12,573 nt of DNA from assembly GCA_937901805.1 (NCBI GenBank), contig CALDJI010000186.1, positions 1-12,573 on the forward strand. The letters are read 5' to 3'. The DNA is from an uncultured Clostridia bacterium. Lineage in GTDB: Bacteria > Bacillota > Clostridia > Oscillospirales > Ruminococcaceae. A program made the translations under genes and the position numbers. Position 1 is the first letter of the stretch, and each line of letters begins with the position of its first letter. Below the pieces are notes generated by a model. That model was not told the origin of the DNA and did no database searches. It worked only from the letters and a program-made list of their open reading frames with translations. Below are positions 1 to 8,478 of the stretch, piece after piece.

Positions 1-1194
<1,194 letters not shown>

Positions 1195-1208
1195 TTAATT
1201 TTAAAGAT

Positions 1209-1505
<297 letters not shown>

Positions 1506-1541
1506 TTAGAACTTGTATAAAATTCAAAGATTTTCATTATT

Positions 1542-1568
1542 TTAGCACTCTCTTTTCCTGAGTGCTAA
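1542..1568. promoter_or_regulatory. CIRCE operator (HrcA repressor site)
   Basis: Perfect inverted repeat TTAGCACTC, nine-base spacer, GAGTGCTAA, identical to the CIRCE consensus. It lies between the groES promoter -10 box (1573-1578) and the groES start, covering the predicted transcription start, as expected for HrcA repression relieved by heat. It will also form a hairpin at the 5' end of the mRNA. Confidence 0.97.
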
Positions 1569-1572
1569 CTAT

Positions 1573-1600
1573 ATTGTAATGATTATTTTTGAAAAATCAA
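1573..1600 (-). promoter_or_regulatory. sigma-A promoter of groES-groEL
   Basis: On the minus strand TTGATT (1595-1600) and TACAAT (1573-1578) are separated by 16 bp. Transcription would begin around 1566, inside CIRCE. The AT-rich stretch just upstream (1601-1630) could act as an UP element. Confidence 0.85.
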
Positions 1601-1701
1601 GCCTTTTTTTAAATTTTTTCAAAAAAAAGCGAGTTTTCATCTTAAATTCAAGGGTCATTTACAAAATATCCATTTTCTATGCGAAAAATTCGCTCCTTAT
1701 G

Positions 1702-1738
1702 AAAAAAACTCCGTATCGCAAAAAATGCGGTACGGAGT
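1702..1738 (-). terminator. rho-independent terminator of the 553-aa membrane protein gene
   Basis: Arms 1708-1720 and 1726-1738 pair over 13 positions with one G-T wobble around a five-base loop. On the minus strand the stem is followed by seven T. It begins 26 nt after the stop codon at 1764 and insulates the groES promoter downstream. Confidence 0.9.
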
Positions 1739-1763
1739 GATACGTTTTTACCTTTTCTGACTT

Positions 1764-3425
1764 TTACTGAGTAAACTCGAGATTATCAAACCCGGAAGCA
1801 GTGACAATGGCGTCTTCGGTTTTTGGGAATGTCAGCTGAATCCGATCCCCCTCCCTGGTCAGAGCCAGTTCATCGCTTACCGTATAGGATACCTGGTAGA
1901 TCTTTTTCGGCTGTTCGCTCAGGATAATTTTATAAACTGTATCCTCGCTGGTCATCTCGCTGGCAATGCGCAGAACCGTTCCGGTAATCTCCTCTTTTTC
2001 CTCCAGCAGATCCTCTGCCGGGGTTCCAGAAGCGCCCGCATGTCTTAAATTTGCCCGGTAGCTGTCCAGAGCAGCCTCCATCGTCTCTCCATTTCCGACA
2101 ATAGAGTAATCCTCCAAAGAGACATAGGCATACTGTTTGACCAGGCCTTCTGCATCCTTGAGAGTCATAAAATAGGTCGGCTTGCCGTCAATATTTAAAA
2201 TCAGCGGAAAAGTCGCGGTGTATTTCAGGTTCTGCACTTTTCCCTCTGCCGATGCCTGGGCCGCATTTTCCGTAGCGCCTGAGACTTTATAATTAAAAAC
2301 CTCTTTGGTAATCATATCCACCATCATAAAGCTGATGATACTGTCATCCGAACCAACGCTGGTCAGCCCCGTATACAGGTAGCACCTGCCATTGTTGTAG
2401 ATAATGGAGTGCCCTTCAGACGCCTTGAATTTATCTTTGTTCGAAAAATTCAGAATACCGTTGATATATTCGCCGCGGTTATTGATCTGCGTCATAATAA
2501 AGCTTTCCGGCTGGATGCGATCCACCCAGGCAGGAAGGGCATCAATGGTATAGCGGTGGGTTTCCCCTGTCGTTGCATTAATAATAAGCGCTCCGGTTGC
2601 CTCAGGGAGGGCAAACCCACGCGTATTTTTATAGGTGCTGATGACCCAGTATGGATTTCCCTCATCATCAATTTCAAAGGAATAATCTGTCAGGCCGGTA
2701 AAAAATCCACCGTGAAGGCGCGCATGCCGGTTTAAATTCTGGAGCAGATATGCCCTGGGCTGGATTTTAATGTTCTTTCCATCCACATACTCGACATCCT
2801 GCATATTCGTGGCGGAAACGGTGATATATCCCGGTGTACCGTTCAAGTTGGCAAGCCATTTGAAAAAGCCGGAATGCTCCAGGGGGACTACCCACATCAG
2901 TTTGCCGTTCACCTGCTGAATTACAGGTTCGCCGGTTTCCACCTGGCTTCCCAAAGAAGTCTTCTCGCCCAGTTTTTTGTCCGCAAGTTTTTCCGCCAAA
3001 GCTTTATCCACAATCGGGACGTTCTCAACGTCCACCACCTGGACATCCGAGCTAAATGTCCGCTCCTGCGGCTGCGTCAGCTGATCACGGTATGCCCCAA
3101 ACTGAAAGAGTATGGATGAACCGATAAAAACCACCACAACAACCGCCCAAGGGACTAATACCCCGATTTTTACAAGCTTTGAAAGGTTCTTAGTTCCATC
3201 AAAACTCAGTTCCCGCTGCCCATTGGCGCCGACAGCCAAATGGAACAGGGATCCTTTTGTTACCAGCCAGATAGCGACCGCTACAGTAATGACAATGCAC
3301 CACAGGACTGCCCCATCTGAATAAAAGGGATTGAGATTTGGCGTTTCAAAGAAAAGATACCCCAAAAAGACAACAAAAGCTACAAGATACGCAATGATTC
3401 TGGTTTTCTTCACAGTAACCCTCAT
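1764..3425 (-). CDS. membrane-anchored protein with large extracytoplasmic repeat domain, function unknown
   Basis: I do not recognise a named family. Three hydrophobic segments (about residues 9-27, 40-56 and 87-110) with a basic N-terminus place the long C-terminal part (about 112-553) outside the membrane. That part shows four similar beta-rich stretches with the flavour 'NGK-x-(Y/W)-hydrophobic ... hydrophobic-x-x-TGE' at about 173-214, 256-295, 345-381 and 412-448 (for example GNPYWVIST ... IINATTGETHRY), which resemble PepSY-like units. Residues about 478-535 (TGTVLRIA ... YKIIL ... GDRIQLTF) look like a small OB-type barrel. Both readings are inference. ATG at 3423-3425 has a poor ribosome binding site; a GTG at 3411-3413 is preceded by GAGGG at 5 nt and may be the true start. 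The gene has its own promoter and a strong terminator, so it is probably monocistronic. Confidence 0.85.
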   Translation of the reverse strand: MRVTVKKTRIIAYLVAFVVFLGYLFFETPNLNPFYSDGAVLWCIVITVAVAIWLVTKGSLFHLAVGANGQRELSFDGTKNLSKLVKIGVLVPWAVVVVVFIGSSILFQFGAYRDQLTQPQERTFSSDVQVVDVENVPIVDKALAEKLADKKLGEKTSLGSQVETGEPVIQQVNGKLMWVVPLEHSGFFKWLANLNGTPGYITVSATNMQDVEYVDGKNIKIQPRAYLLQNLNRHARLHGGFFTGLTDYSFEIDDEGNPYWVISTYKNTRGFALPEATGALIINATTGETHRYTIDALPAWVDRIQPESFIMTQINNRGEYINGILNFSNKDKFKASEGHSIIYNNGRCYLYTGLTSVGSDDSIISFMMVDMITKEVFNYKVSGATENAAQASAEGKVQNLKYTATFPLILNIDGKPTYFMTLKDAEGLVKQYAYVSLEDYSIVGNGETMEAALDSYRANLRHAGASGTPAEDLLEEKEEITGTVLRIASEMTSEDTVYKIILSEQPKKIYQVSYTVSDELALTREGDRIQLTFPKTEDAIVTASGFDNLEFTQ

Positions 3426-3433
3426 TTCGCCGC

Positions 3434-3481
3434 ATCAGGCTATACGGCAGATATTCAGCTTTCCCCGCGCCTGATCCGGGG
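3434..3481 (-). promoter_or_regulatory. leader with two mutually exclusive helices before the 553-aa gene
   Basis: In the predicted leader, 3434-3440 can pair perfectly (7 bp) with 3469-3475, placing one arm 9-15 bases before the ATG. Alternatively CCCCG (3477-3481 on the minus strand) pairs with CGGGG (3463-3467). The first helix's distal arm lies in the loop of the second, so they interfere. No known riboswitch motif was recognised; a regulatory role is inference. Confidence 0.3.
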
Positions 3482-3520
3482 CATTCGGTTTTCAAATATC
3501 GTTTTACCGAAATTTATTTT

Positions 3521-3549
3521 AGTATACCAGACAAATTGTAAATTTTCAG
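3521..3549 (-). promoter_or_regulatory. extended -10 promoter of the 553-aa membrane protein gene
   Basis: Minus strand carries TATACT (3521-3526) preceded by TG plus one base, the extended -10 form, and a weak -35 CTGAAA (3544-3549) at 17 bp. Transcription would start near 3514, leaving a leader of about 90 nt that can form competing helices. Confidence 0.65.
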
Positions 3550-3587
3550 TCGGATTCATAAAAAATTCACGATTCTCGCCGCATTCT

Positions 3588-3887
3588 TTATATCCTCTTT
3601 ATACGTTTCCTTCTACCGCGTAACACAACCGCCCAAAAAACCCAGGCCAGCAGGCTCAGCACGCTCAAAATCACCGCATAACGGTAAGTACCTGCATAAA
3701 GGCCGCCAAGCGTACTGTGCACTGTGAAAATGTTCAGCCCGCTCACCCCAATCAAAGCGGCAACGGTATAAACGCATAACCCAATTGTCAGTAAAGCAAG
3801 AACCAATCTGATGAAAAAAGCCGGACGGAATTTTCGCTGGTGATCCGTTTTCACAGACGGCTCATGATTTTGATCCCTATGATTCAC
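3588..3887 (-). CDS. small two-pass membrane protein, function unknown
   Basis: 99 residues, family not recognised. A hydrophilic N-terminus (about 20 residues) is followed by hydrophobic helices at about 24-48 and 69-90 and a strongly basic tail (RGRRKRIKRI), so both ends should be cytoplasmic. The start is GTG (3885-3887), overlapping the end of the 480-codon gene by 11 nt, with AGGGGA about 8 nt upstream. The overlap argues for translational coupling and a shared function with that upstream gene. No strong terminator follows: the segment to 3550 holds only a short GC-poor hairpin before six T. Confidence 0.8.
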   Translation of the reverse strand: MNHRDQNHEPSVKTDHQRKFRPAFFIRLVLALLTIGLCVYTVAALIGVSGLNIFTVHSTLGGLYAGTYRYAVILSVLSLLAWVFWAVVLRGRRKRIKRI

Positions 3888-5319
3888 TGCCAGTATCCCC
3901 TTCCATTTGCTCGCTCAGCACGCACCGGGAAACAAACTGCGCAAAAGACTCTCCTAAAGTGCCGGTACCCATTGGCATACAAGACATATCCCCCTGCATG
4001 ACAAGCAGACGGCTGAGTTTTTCAAGTTTCTGATTGTCTACCGATTCCCCTTCCTGTACATTTTTTCTCAAAGCATACAGGGATGCGGACACCTGTTTCA
4101 ATGGGGAATCCAAGGCAAGGTGACCATTCGCCTCAATGACACGCAGGACATAATTTTCCGCTTTTTCTTCCTGCCCCATTGCATAGTAGAGTTTGGCCCT
4201 TGCCAAATCGCCGAGCCCGGTATTATCCCCAAACCACCCTGTTTTGATTGTCAGATAATGAATGCCCCGATACCCGGGAACATAAACTGCTTTGTCATAG
4301 TATTCCTGCTGTTTTTCCTGCTGCTCTGCAAGCGTCCGGGCGAGTTTGTCCCGCTTTTTCTCCGAAGTCTCCGCTGCCAGTTTCACCTGCGTCTCCTCCG
4401 CCTTTTGCCCATACTGGCGCGATTTGACATAATAACCATAGGCCTCGTCGTCCTCTTTGTCGATTTCCGCCGTATTTCCATGGTTGGCAAATAAATCCTG
4501 TGCAATCAGCTCCGTATAGAGTACCCGGTTTTCCAAGCTATCCTGCTGGGTCACCAGTTCTGTTGCTAATTTTTGGGAATAATCCGGATTCCCCAAAAAA
4601 TAGTTATACCCCACCTTTAAGCGCATGATGTTCGTATCGTGCGGATAGCTTGTCTGATAGGAACCAATCTTTTCGCTCACGTTATCCCCGCTTGGTTCGA
4701 TCCCTGCCGACGGATAAATCTCTGCAAAAACATCCCGCTCAATATCGTAGTATTCTTCGCAGCGCTGAGAATCTTTCGGGGTGATGGGCAGCGTCTTCTT
4801 TGTCTGAGTGGCCGCGCTTTTAAATTCTGCACGGCGCCCCTGCGGATCGGAAGGATAGTTTTCCGCCAATCTCCGGATTTCCTGAATCACCTGCTGATTC
4901 TGTTTAGACTGTTTCTTTTCAAATTCCACTACATCCAAATACTGAGTGGCCTGTGCAGTATCCCCATTTAAAATACTGAGCAGGGCGGAAGCGCAGGTGT
5001 TCTGAAAAGTGTACCCACTTTTCCCCAGCGCCTCATAGAGATGGGGAATCGCCACATCTTCTCTGCTTTCTTCCAATGCCAGGAGAGCCAGATACGTATC
5101 TGTATTGGCACTGGAGACAGTATCCCGAATTGCCTTGATTCCAAGCAGGGAGCAAATAAGAATCACAACCACTGCAATTCCCACAAGCAGATGGGTACGT
5201 TTATTCAAGATCTTTTTCTTCCCCCGAAACTTCACAGCTGCAATAAGATATCCCGCAGCAAATAGAAGCGTAAGGACAACCAACATCCATAAAAAGATTG
5301 TCAAAAAGGATTCCCCCAA
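3877..5319 (-). CDS. membrane-anchored TPR-like protein, function unknown
   Basis: 480 residues with two hydrophobic helices (about 5-28 and 43-62) and a long soluble, mainly helical remainder. Helix pairs such as DTYLALLALEES ... AIPHLYEALG (74-99) and GDLARAKLYYAMGQEEKAENYVLRVI (from about 370) look like tetratricopeptide repeats; residues about 303-345 are rich in K, E and Q and read as a coiled coil. This suggests a scaffold facing one side of the membrane, but no catalytic motif is visible. The longest frame starts with TTG at 5317-5319 with a poor ribosome binding site; an in-frame TTG at 5302-5304 has GGGGGA seven bases upstream and is a good alternative. First gene of an operon with the 99-aa membrane protein. 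Confidence 0.82.
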   Translation of the reverse strand: MGESFLTIFLWMLVVLTLLFAAGYLIAAVKFRGKKKILNKRTHLLVGIAVVVILICSLLGIKAIRDTVSSANTDTYLALLALEESREDVAIPHLYEALGKSGYTFQNTCASALLSILNGDTAQATQYLDVVEFEKKQSKQNQQVIQEIRRLAENYPSDPQGRRAEFKSAATQTKKTLPITPKDSQRCEEYYDIERDVFAEIYPSAGIEPSGDNVSEKIGSYQTSYPHDTNIMRLKVGYNYFLGNPDYSQKLATELVTQQDSLENRVLYTELIAQDLFANHGNTAEIDKEDDEAYGYYVKSRQYGQKAEETQVKLAAETSEKKRDKLARTLAEQQEKQQEYYDKAVYVPGYRGIHYLTIKTGWFGDNTGLGDLARAKLYYAMGQEEKAENYVLRVIEANGHLALDSPLKQVSASLYALRKNVQEGESVDNQKLEKLSRLLVMQGDMSCMPMGTGTLGESFAQFVSRCVLSEQMEGDTGSES

Positions 5320-5328
5320 TCCATACAG

Positions 5329-5348
5329 TCGGTTTCTGTCGGTTTCTG
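5329..5348. repeat. perfect tandem duplication of a 10-mer
   Basis: TCGGTTTCTG occurs twice in immediate tandem (5329-5338 and 5339-5348), between the predicted promoter and the start of the 480-aa gene, so it lies in the 5' leader. Such short repeats can vary in number; no function is evident. Confidence 0.6.
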
Positions 5349-5356
5349 ATGTACTA

Positions 5357-5385
5357 ACTATAGCAAATCAGTCCGCTTTTGTACA
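5357..5385 (-). promoter_or_regulatory. extended -10 promoter of the TPR-like/99-aa operon
   Basis: Minus strand has TATAGT (5357-5362) preceded by TGC, an extended -10, and a weak -35 TGTACA (5380-5385) at exactly 17 bp. It falls directly after the rlmH terminator, as expected for a new transcription unit. Confidence 0.6.
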
Positions 5386-5388
5386 GAC

Positions 5389-5422
5389 AAAAAAACCGGC
5401 ACGCCCTTGTTTTGCGCACCGG
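5389..5422 (-). terminator. rho-independent terminator of rlmH
   Basis: Minus-strand stem CCGGTGCGC (5414-5422) pairs with GCGTGCCGG (5396-5404), nine positions including two wobbles, followed by seven T (5389-5395). It begins 8 nt after the rlmH stop codon. Confidence 0.88.
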
Positions 5423-5430
5423 ACTGGTTT

Positions 5431-5913
5431 TTATTTATGGTATTTGGAACCCGATGAAATCATAAAGGCACGGTAAATCTGTTCCAAAAGCATTACCCTG
5501 GCTAGCTGATGGGGGAAAGTCATCTTTGACATGGACAGTCTCTGTTTCCCGGCCTGTTTTACCGCATCGGCAAGCCCATAAGAACCGCCGATCACAAAAG
5601 ACACCGTACTATACCCTTCTACCGCCGCCTGTTCCAAAAGTTTGGAAAACCCAATGGAATCCATCTGCTTGCCCTCAATACACATGGGGAGCAGATAAGC
5701 TTTTGCAGGGATTTTGGCCAGCAGCCGTTTTCCTTCCGCCTCCACCACCGAGGCAATTTCCGCTTCCCCGGCGCGGTCCTGGAGACGCTGCTCCGGCAGT
5801 TCCAAAATTTCCAAACGGCAAAATGGTTTTAGTCGTTTGAGGTATTCCTCCAAAGCTTCCTTCCAGTACTTCTCTTTTAATGTGCCAATACACACAACCT
5901 GCACTGTCAACAT
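5431..5913 (-). CDS. rlmH: 23S rRNA (pseudouridine1915-N3)-methyltransferase RlmH
   Basis: SPOUT-class enzyme that uses S-adenosylmethionine to methylate N3 of pseudouridine 1915 in helix 69 of 23S rRNA, acting on assembled 70S ribosomes. The 160-residue length is typical. The start MLTVQVVCIGTLKEKYWKEA, the SAM-binding trefoil-knot segment FVIGGSYGL (106-114), the stretch LSMSKMTFPHQLARVMLLEQIYRA (126-149) and the C-terminal YHK are family hallmarks. ATG at 5911-5913 has GGAGG 8 nt upstream. Only 15 nt separate it from the stop of the walJ-like gene, so the two are co-transcribed, matching the walJ/yycJ-rlmH neighbourhood known in other Firmicutes. Confidence 0.97.
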   Translation of the reverse strand: MLTVQVVCIGTLKEKYWKEALEEYLKRLKPFCRLEILELPEQRLQDRAGEAEIASVVEAEGKRLLAKIPAKAYLLPMCIEGKQMDSIGFSKLLEQAAVEGYSTVSFVIGGSYGLADAVKQAGKQRLSMSKMTFPHQLARVMLLEQIYRAFMISSGSKYHK

Positions 5914-5928
5914 CCATGAACCCTCCGC

Positions 5929-6717
5929 TCAAAAAACCATGATCTGTGCAGGAAATTCCCGCGGGGCAACTTGGAGCAGATAGTCAAAATTTTCTTTTGC
6001 CCCAATCTCCCGCAGACTGGATTTCGTGTGCTCATAGGCAAGCTGCGGAAGATTATTTTCCCTGCTTAAGTGCGCCAAAAACACCCGGTTTGTCCCCGTC
6101 TTTACTAATTCCGACACCTGCACCGCGCAGTCATCATTGGAAAGGTGCCCTTGTCTGCCCTTTATCCGCTGTTTTAAAAAATAAGGGTATGTACCGCTTT
6201 CCAGCATCCGGACGTCATAATTGGATTCCAGCATGACAAGATGCGCCCCCAGGATATGCTCGCGTACTTCCTGAGTAATATAGCCGAGATCCGTTGCAAT
6301 CGCAAGCGTACGGGAATCCCCGGTTTCAAACCGGAATCCCATACTGTCAACTGCATCGTGAGGAGTATGAAACGGCGTAACCTTCATCCCCGCGATTACA
6401 TTTTCCGGCTGCAATTCTATCAACCGGCAATCTGCGGCAACGCTATCGTTTTGCTCAAGAAAACTCAAAACCGGAGCAGAGGAATAGACAGGCACCTTCA
6501 GGCGTTTTGTCAAGACCCTTAGCCCTTTGATATGGTCAGAATGCTCGTGAGTGATCAAAATTCCACGGATAATTTCCTGAGGGATTTCCCGTGCAGCCAA
6601 GGCATCCAGGATTTTTTTACAGCTCACCCCGGCGTCCACCAGAAGGCCTTCTTCCGCATTCCCTACAAAGCTGCTGTTCCCGGAGCTGCCACTAAACAGC
6701 GGGCAAAATCTCGCCAT
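5929..6717 (-). CDS. walJ: WalJ/YycJ-type metallo-beta-lactamase-fold hydrolase
   Basis: 262-residue cytosolic metallohydrolase of the YycJ/WalJ group, linked in Firmicutes to the WalRK cell-wall regulatory locus and reported to act as a nuclease in DNA repair; the physiological substrate is not settled. It opens with the group signature MARFCPLFSGSSGNSS. Metal ligands are the HxHxDH motif (His57, His59, Asp61, His62), His117/His120, Asp143 and His216 (FLAHLSRENN). The open frame extends to 6765, but those codons fall inside the murA terminator; ATG 6715-6717 with AGGAGGG about 6 nt upstream is clearly the start. There is no room for a promoter between terminator and ribosome binding site, so transcription must come from upstream. 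Confidence 0.93.
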   Translation of the reverse strand: MARFCPLFSGSSGNSSFVGNAEEGLLVDAGVSCKKILDALAAREIPQEIIRGILITHEHSDHIKGLRVLTKRLKVPVYSSAPVLSFLEQNDSVAADCRLIELQPENVIAGMKVTPFHTPHDAVDSMGFRFETGDSRTLAIATDLGYITQEVREHILGAHLVMLESNYDVRMLESGTYPYFLKQRIKGRQGHLSNDDCAVQVSELVKTGTNRVFLAHLSRENNLPQLAYEHTKSSLREIGAKENFDYLLQVAPREFPAQIMVF

Positions 6718-6732
6718 GTTCTTCCCTCCTAT

Positions 6733-6768
6733 AAAAAAGCCGTGCGCTATTCCTCCATAGCTCACGGC
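6733..6768 (-). terminator. terminator hairpin between murA and walJ, abutting the walJ ribosome binding site
   Basis: Arms 6739-6750 and 6757-6768 form a 12-position stem with one mismatch and a six-base loop; the minus strand then has six T (6733-6738). It begins 18 nt after the murA stop. The walJ ribosome binding site (6722-6730) starts two bases after the T-tract, so it may act as a partial terminator tuning walJ-rlmH relative to murA. The loop itself reads GGAGGA. Confidence 0.88.
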
Positions 6769-6786
6769 CCTTCCGTCTCAGATCTT

Positions 6787-8079
6787 TTACAGTGCCTGTG
6801 CAATATGCATATCATCCGGGATATCAATCTCCCTGATATCCGCTCCCAGGGACTTCAGCTTTTCACAGATATTCTCATATCCGCGCTGGATATGGTAGAT
6901 ATCCTCGATTTCTGTGACACCTGTTGCAGTCAATGCCGCAATAATCAATGCAGCGCCGGCACGCAGATCCGTCGCCTTAACCGGTGCAGCAGTAAACCCA
7001 TTCGGATTGCCTTCGATGACTGCAACTTTTCCATCCACAGAGATATTCGCGCCCATCCTGCGCAACTGATCCACATAACGGAACCGGTTATCCCATACGC
7101 TTTCCGTTACAATGCTGGTGCCCTCCGCCAAACAGAGCAATACCGCCACCTGAGGCTGCATATCCGTCGGAAACCCGGGATGCGGCATAGTTTTAATATT
7201 GGCTTTGATCAGGTTCCCCGTACGGGAGACGCGGATCGAATCGTCGTATTCCTCTACATCTACGCCCATTTTAACCAGTTTCGCCGTAATGGATTCCAAG
7301 TGTTTTGGAATCACATTTTTAATTAAGACATCCCCCTTTGTTGCTGCCGCCGCAACCATAAAGGTGCCTGCTTCAATCTGATCCGGAATAATCGAATAAG
7401 TTGTTCCTTTCAAGGAATCCACGCCATGGATTTTAATCACATCAGTGCCGGCGCCGCGGACATCCGCACCCATGGAGTTCAAAAAGTTCGCAAGATCCAC
7501 CACATGGGGTTCTTTTGCAGCATTTTCAATAACAGTAAGCCCCTTGGCTTTCACACTTGCCAACATGATATTAATTGTCGCACCAACAGATGCCATGTCC
7601 AAATAGATCTGGCTGCCGACCAACAGATCCGCATGCGCATCGATCATTCCGCCCTTTTCCAAAGAAATTTCTGTACCAAGGGCTTCAAAACCTTTCAGAT
7701 GCTGATCAATGGGACGCACCCCCAAATCACATCCGCCCGGCATGGAGACGCACGCTTTATTAAAACGCCCCAGCAAAGCGCCCAGAAAATAGCTGGAAGC
7801 GCGCAGCGGGCGGGCCAGTTCATAGGGGACTGTTGATTTAGCAACATGCCGGGTATCAATCATAACGGTAGACTTATCCAGCATCCGAACCCGTGCACCC
7901 AGGCATTCCAAAGTCTGCAAAAGGGTTGTGACATCACTGATATTGGGGACGTTCTCTATAATACAGGTGTCCTGCGCAAGCAAAGTAGCCGGCAGAATTG
8001 CCACAACCGCGTTTTTGGCCCCGCTGATTGTAACCTCTCCTGTCAGATGCGCTCCACCATGAACAACATATTTTTCCAA
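6787..8079 (-). CDS. murA: UDP-N-acetylglucosamine 1-carboxyvinyltransferase MurA
   Basis: Cytosolic enzyme of the first committed peptidoglycan step: transfers enolpyruvate from phosphoenolpyruvate to UDP-N-acetylglucosamine. 430 residues, normal for the family. Visible residues match the E. coli enzyme: Lys22-Asn23 (SGAKNA), Arg93, the loop PGGCDLGVRP with catalytic Cys117 (Cys115 in E. coli, target of fosfomycin) and Arg122, Asp306 in FPTDMQP, and Arg373 in DLRAGAA. A Cys rather than Asp at 117 predicts fosfomycin sensitivity of this enzyme. The start is TTG (8077-8079), supported by AAAGGAGAG seven bases upstream. It has an excellent promoter and a 137-nt leader. Many Firmicutes carry two paralogues (MurA and MurZ); I cannot tell which this is. 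Confidence 0.97.
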   Translation of the reverse strand: MEKYVVHGGAHLTGEVTISGAKNAVVAILPATLLAQDTCIIENVPNISDVTTLLQTLECLGARVRMLDKSTVMIDTRHVAKSTVPYELARPLRASSYFLGALLGRFNKACVSMPGGCDLGVRPIDQHLKGFEALGTEISLEKGGMIDAHADLLVGSQIYLDMASVGATINIMLASVKAKGLTVIENAAKEPHVVDLANFLNSMGADVRGAGTDVIKIHGVDSLKGTTYSIIPDQIEAGTFMVAAAATKGDVLIKNVIPKHLESITAKLVKMGVDVEEYDDSIRVSRTGNLIKANIKTMPHPGFPTDMQPQVAVLLCLAEGTSIVTESVWDNRFRYVDQLRRMGANISVDGKVAVIEGNPNGFTAAPVKATDLRAGAALIIAALTATGVTEIEDIYHIQRGYENICEKLKSLGADIREIDIPDDMHIAQAL

Positions 8080-8093
8080 GGCTGTACTCTCCT

Positions 8094-8144
8094 TTACAGG
8101 CGTTTTCTTTCCATAATTTCGAAGGAAAAATTATGTAATCCCAT
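8094..8144 (-). CDS. possible 16-residue leader peptide in the murA 5' leader
   Basis: ATG at 8142-8144 opens a 16-codon frame reading MGLHNFSFEIMERKRL, ending in TAA (8094-8096) that overlaps the murA ribosome binding site. It is not in frame with murA. Upstream GGCGAG at about 8 nt is a modest ribosome binding site. Translation to this stop could couple to, or occlude, murA initiation. An 8-bp inverted repeat (8112-8119 with 8128-8135) lies within it. It could be chance in an AT-rich leader. Confidence 0.3.
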   Translation of the reverse strand: MGLHNFSFEIMERKRL

Positions 8145-8223
8145 TCGCTTTTCTCGCCGTACAATCTATAGTATTTACAAGTAATTTCAAAATAATTATG
8201 TGAATTAAAAGACCAGTATTTGT

Positions 8224-8251
8224 ATTATAACATTCCTGCTATAAATGTCAA
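8224..8251 (-). promoter_or_regulatory. consensus sigma-A promoter of murA
   Basis: Minus strand carries perfect TTGACA (8246-8251) and TATAAT (8224-8229) with a 16-bp spacer; the -10 is preceded by TGT, so it is also an extended -10. Start is expected near 8217, giving a leader of about 137 nt. This is the strongest promoter in the window by sequence. Confidence 0.93.
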
Positions 8252-8321
8252 AGCGAATTCACAAAATTATTTTACATTTTTTTCTCAATTTGCACAAGTA
8301 TATTTTTACAGACGGAGCAAC

Positions 8322-8350
8322 TATTTTTGATTTTCAATTTATTTTTGATT
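8322..8350. repeat. 11-nt direct repeat upstream of the murA promoter
   Basis: TATTTTTGATT occurs at 8322-8332 and 8340-8350, an 18-bp period, in the otherwise featureless AT-rich stretch 8252-8429 between the murA promoter and the M23 terminator. Nearby 8386-8391 can pair with 8404-8409 (TGACGG/CCGTCA). A regulator-binding role is possible but unproven. No gene is visible in the 350 nt between the two coding regions apart from the leader ORF described separately. Confidence 0.4.
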
Positions 8351-8429
8351 GCTGGAAACAAAATTCCACTACAGAGTTTCCGTACTGACGGCATGATGCT
8401 GAACCGTCAACGTTTCGTACGCAAATCCT

Positions 8430-8468
8430 AAAAAAAGCCCTTGTGCATATAACATGCACAAGGGCTTT
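8430..8468 (-). terminator. strong rho-independent terminator of the M23 peptidase gene
   Basis: Perfect 15-bp stem (8434-8448 with 8454-8468), five-base loop, and on the minus strand a run of seven T (8430-8436). It begins 10 nt after the stop codon at 8479. Confidence 0.95.
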
Positions 8469-8478
8469 GCGCCAATCC

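Noticed and set aside
1681-1693. Short hairpin GCGAA-AAA-TTCGC as a second terminator before groES
   Set aside because: Only 5 bp with a three-base loop and no T-tract on either strand.
6718-6765. Longer N-terminus for the WalJ-like protein
   Set aside because: These codons lie in the murA terminator hairpin, and the conserved MARFCPLFSGSSGN start with a strong ribosome binding site is at 6717.
7934-8164. 76-codon minus-strand frame overlapping the murA start
   Set aside because: TTG start without a ribosome binding site, and it overlaps murA in another frame over most of its length.
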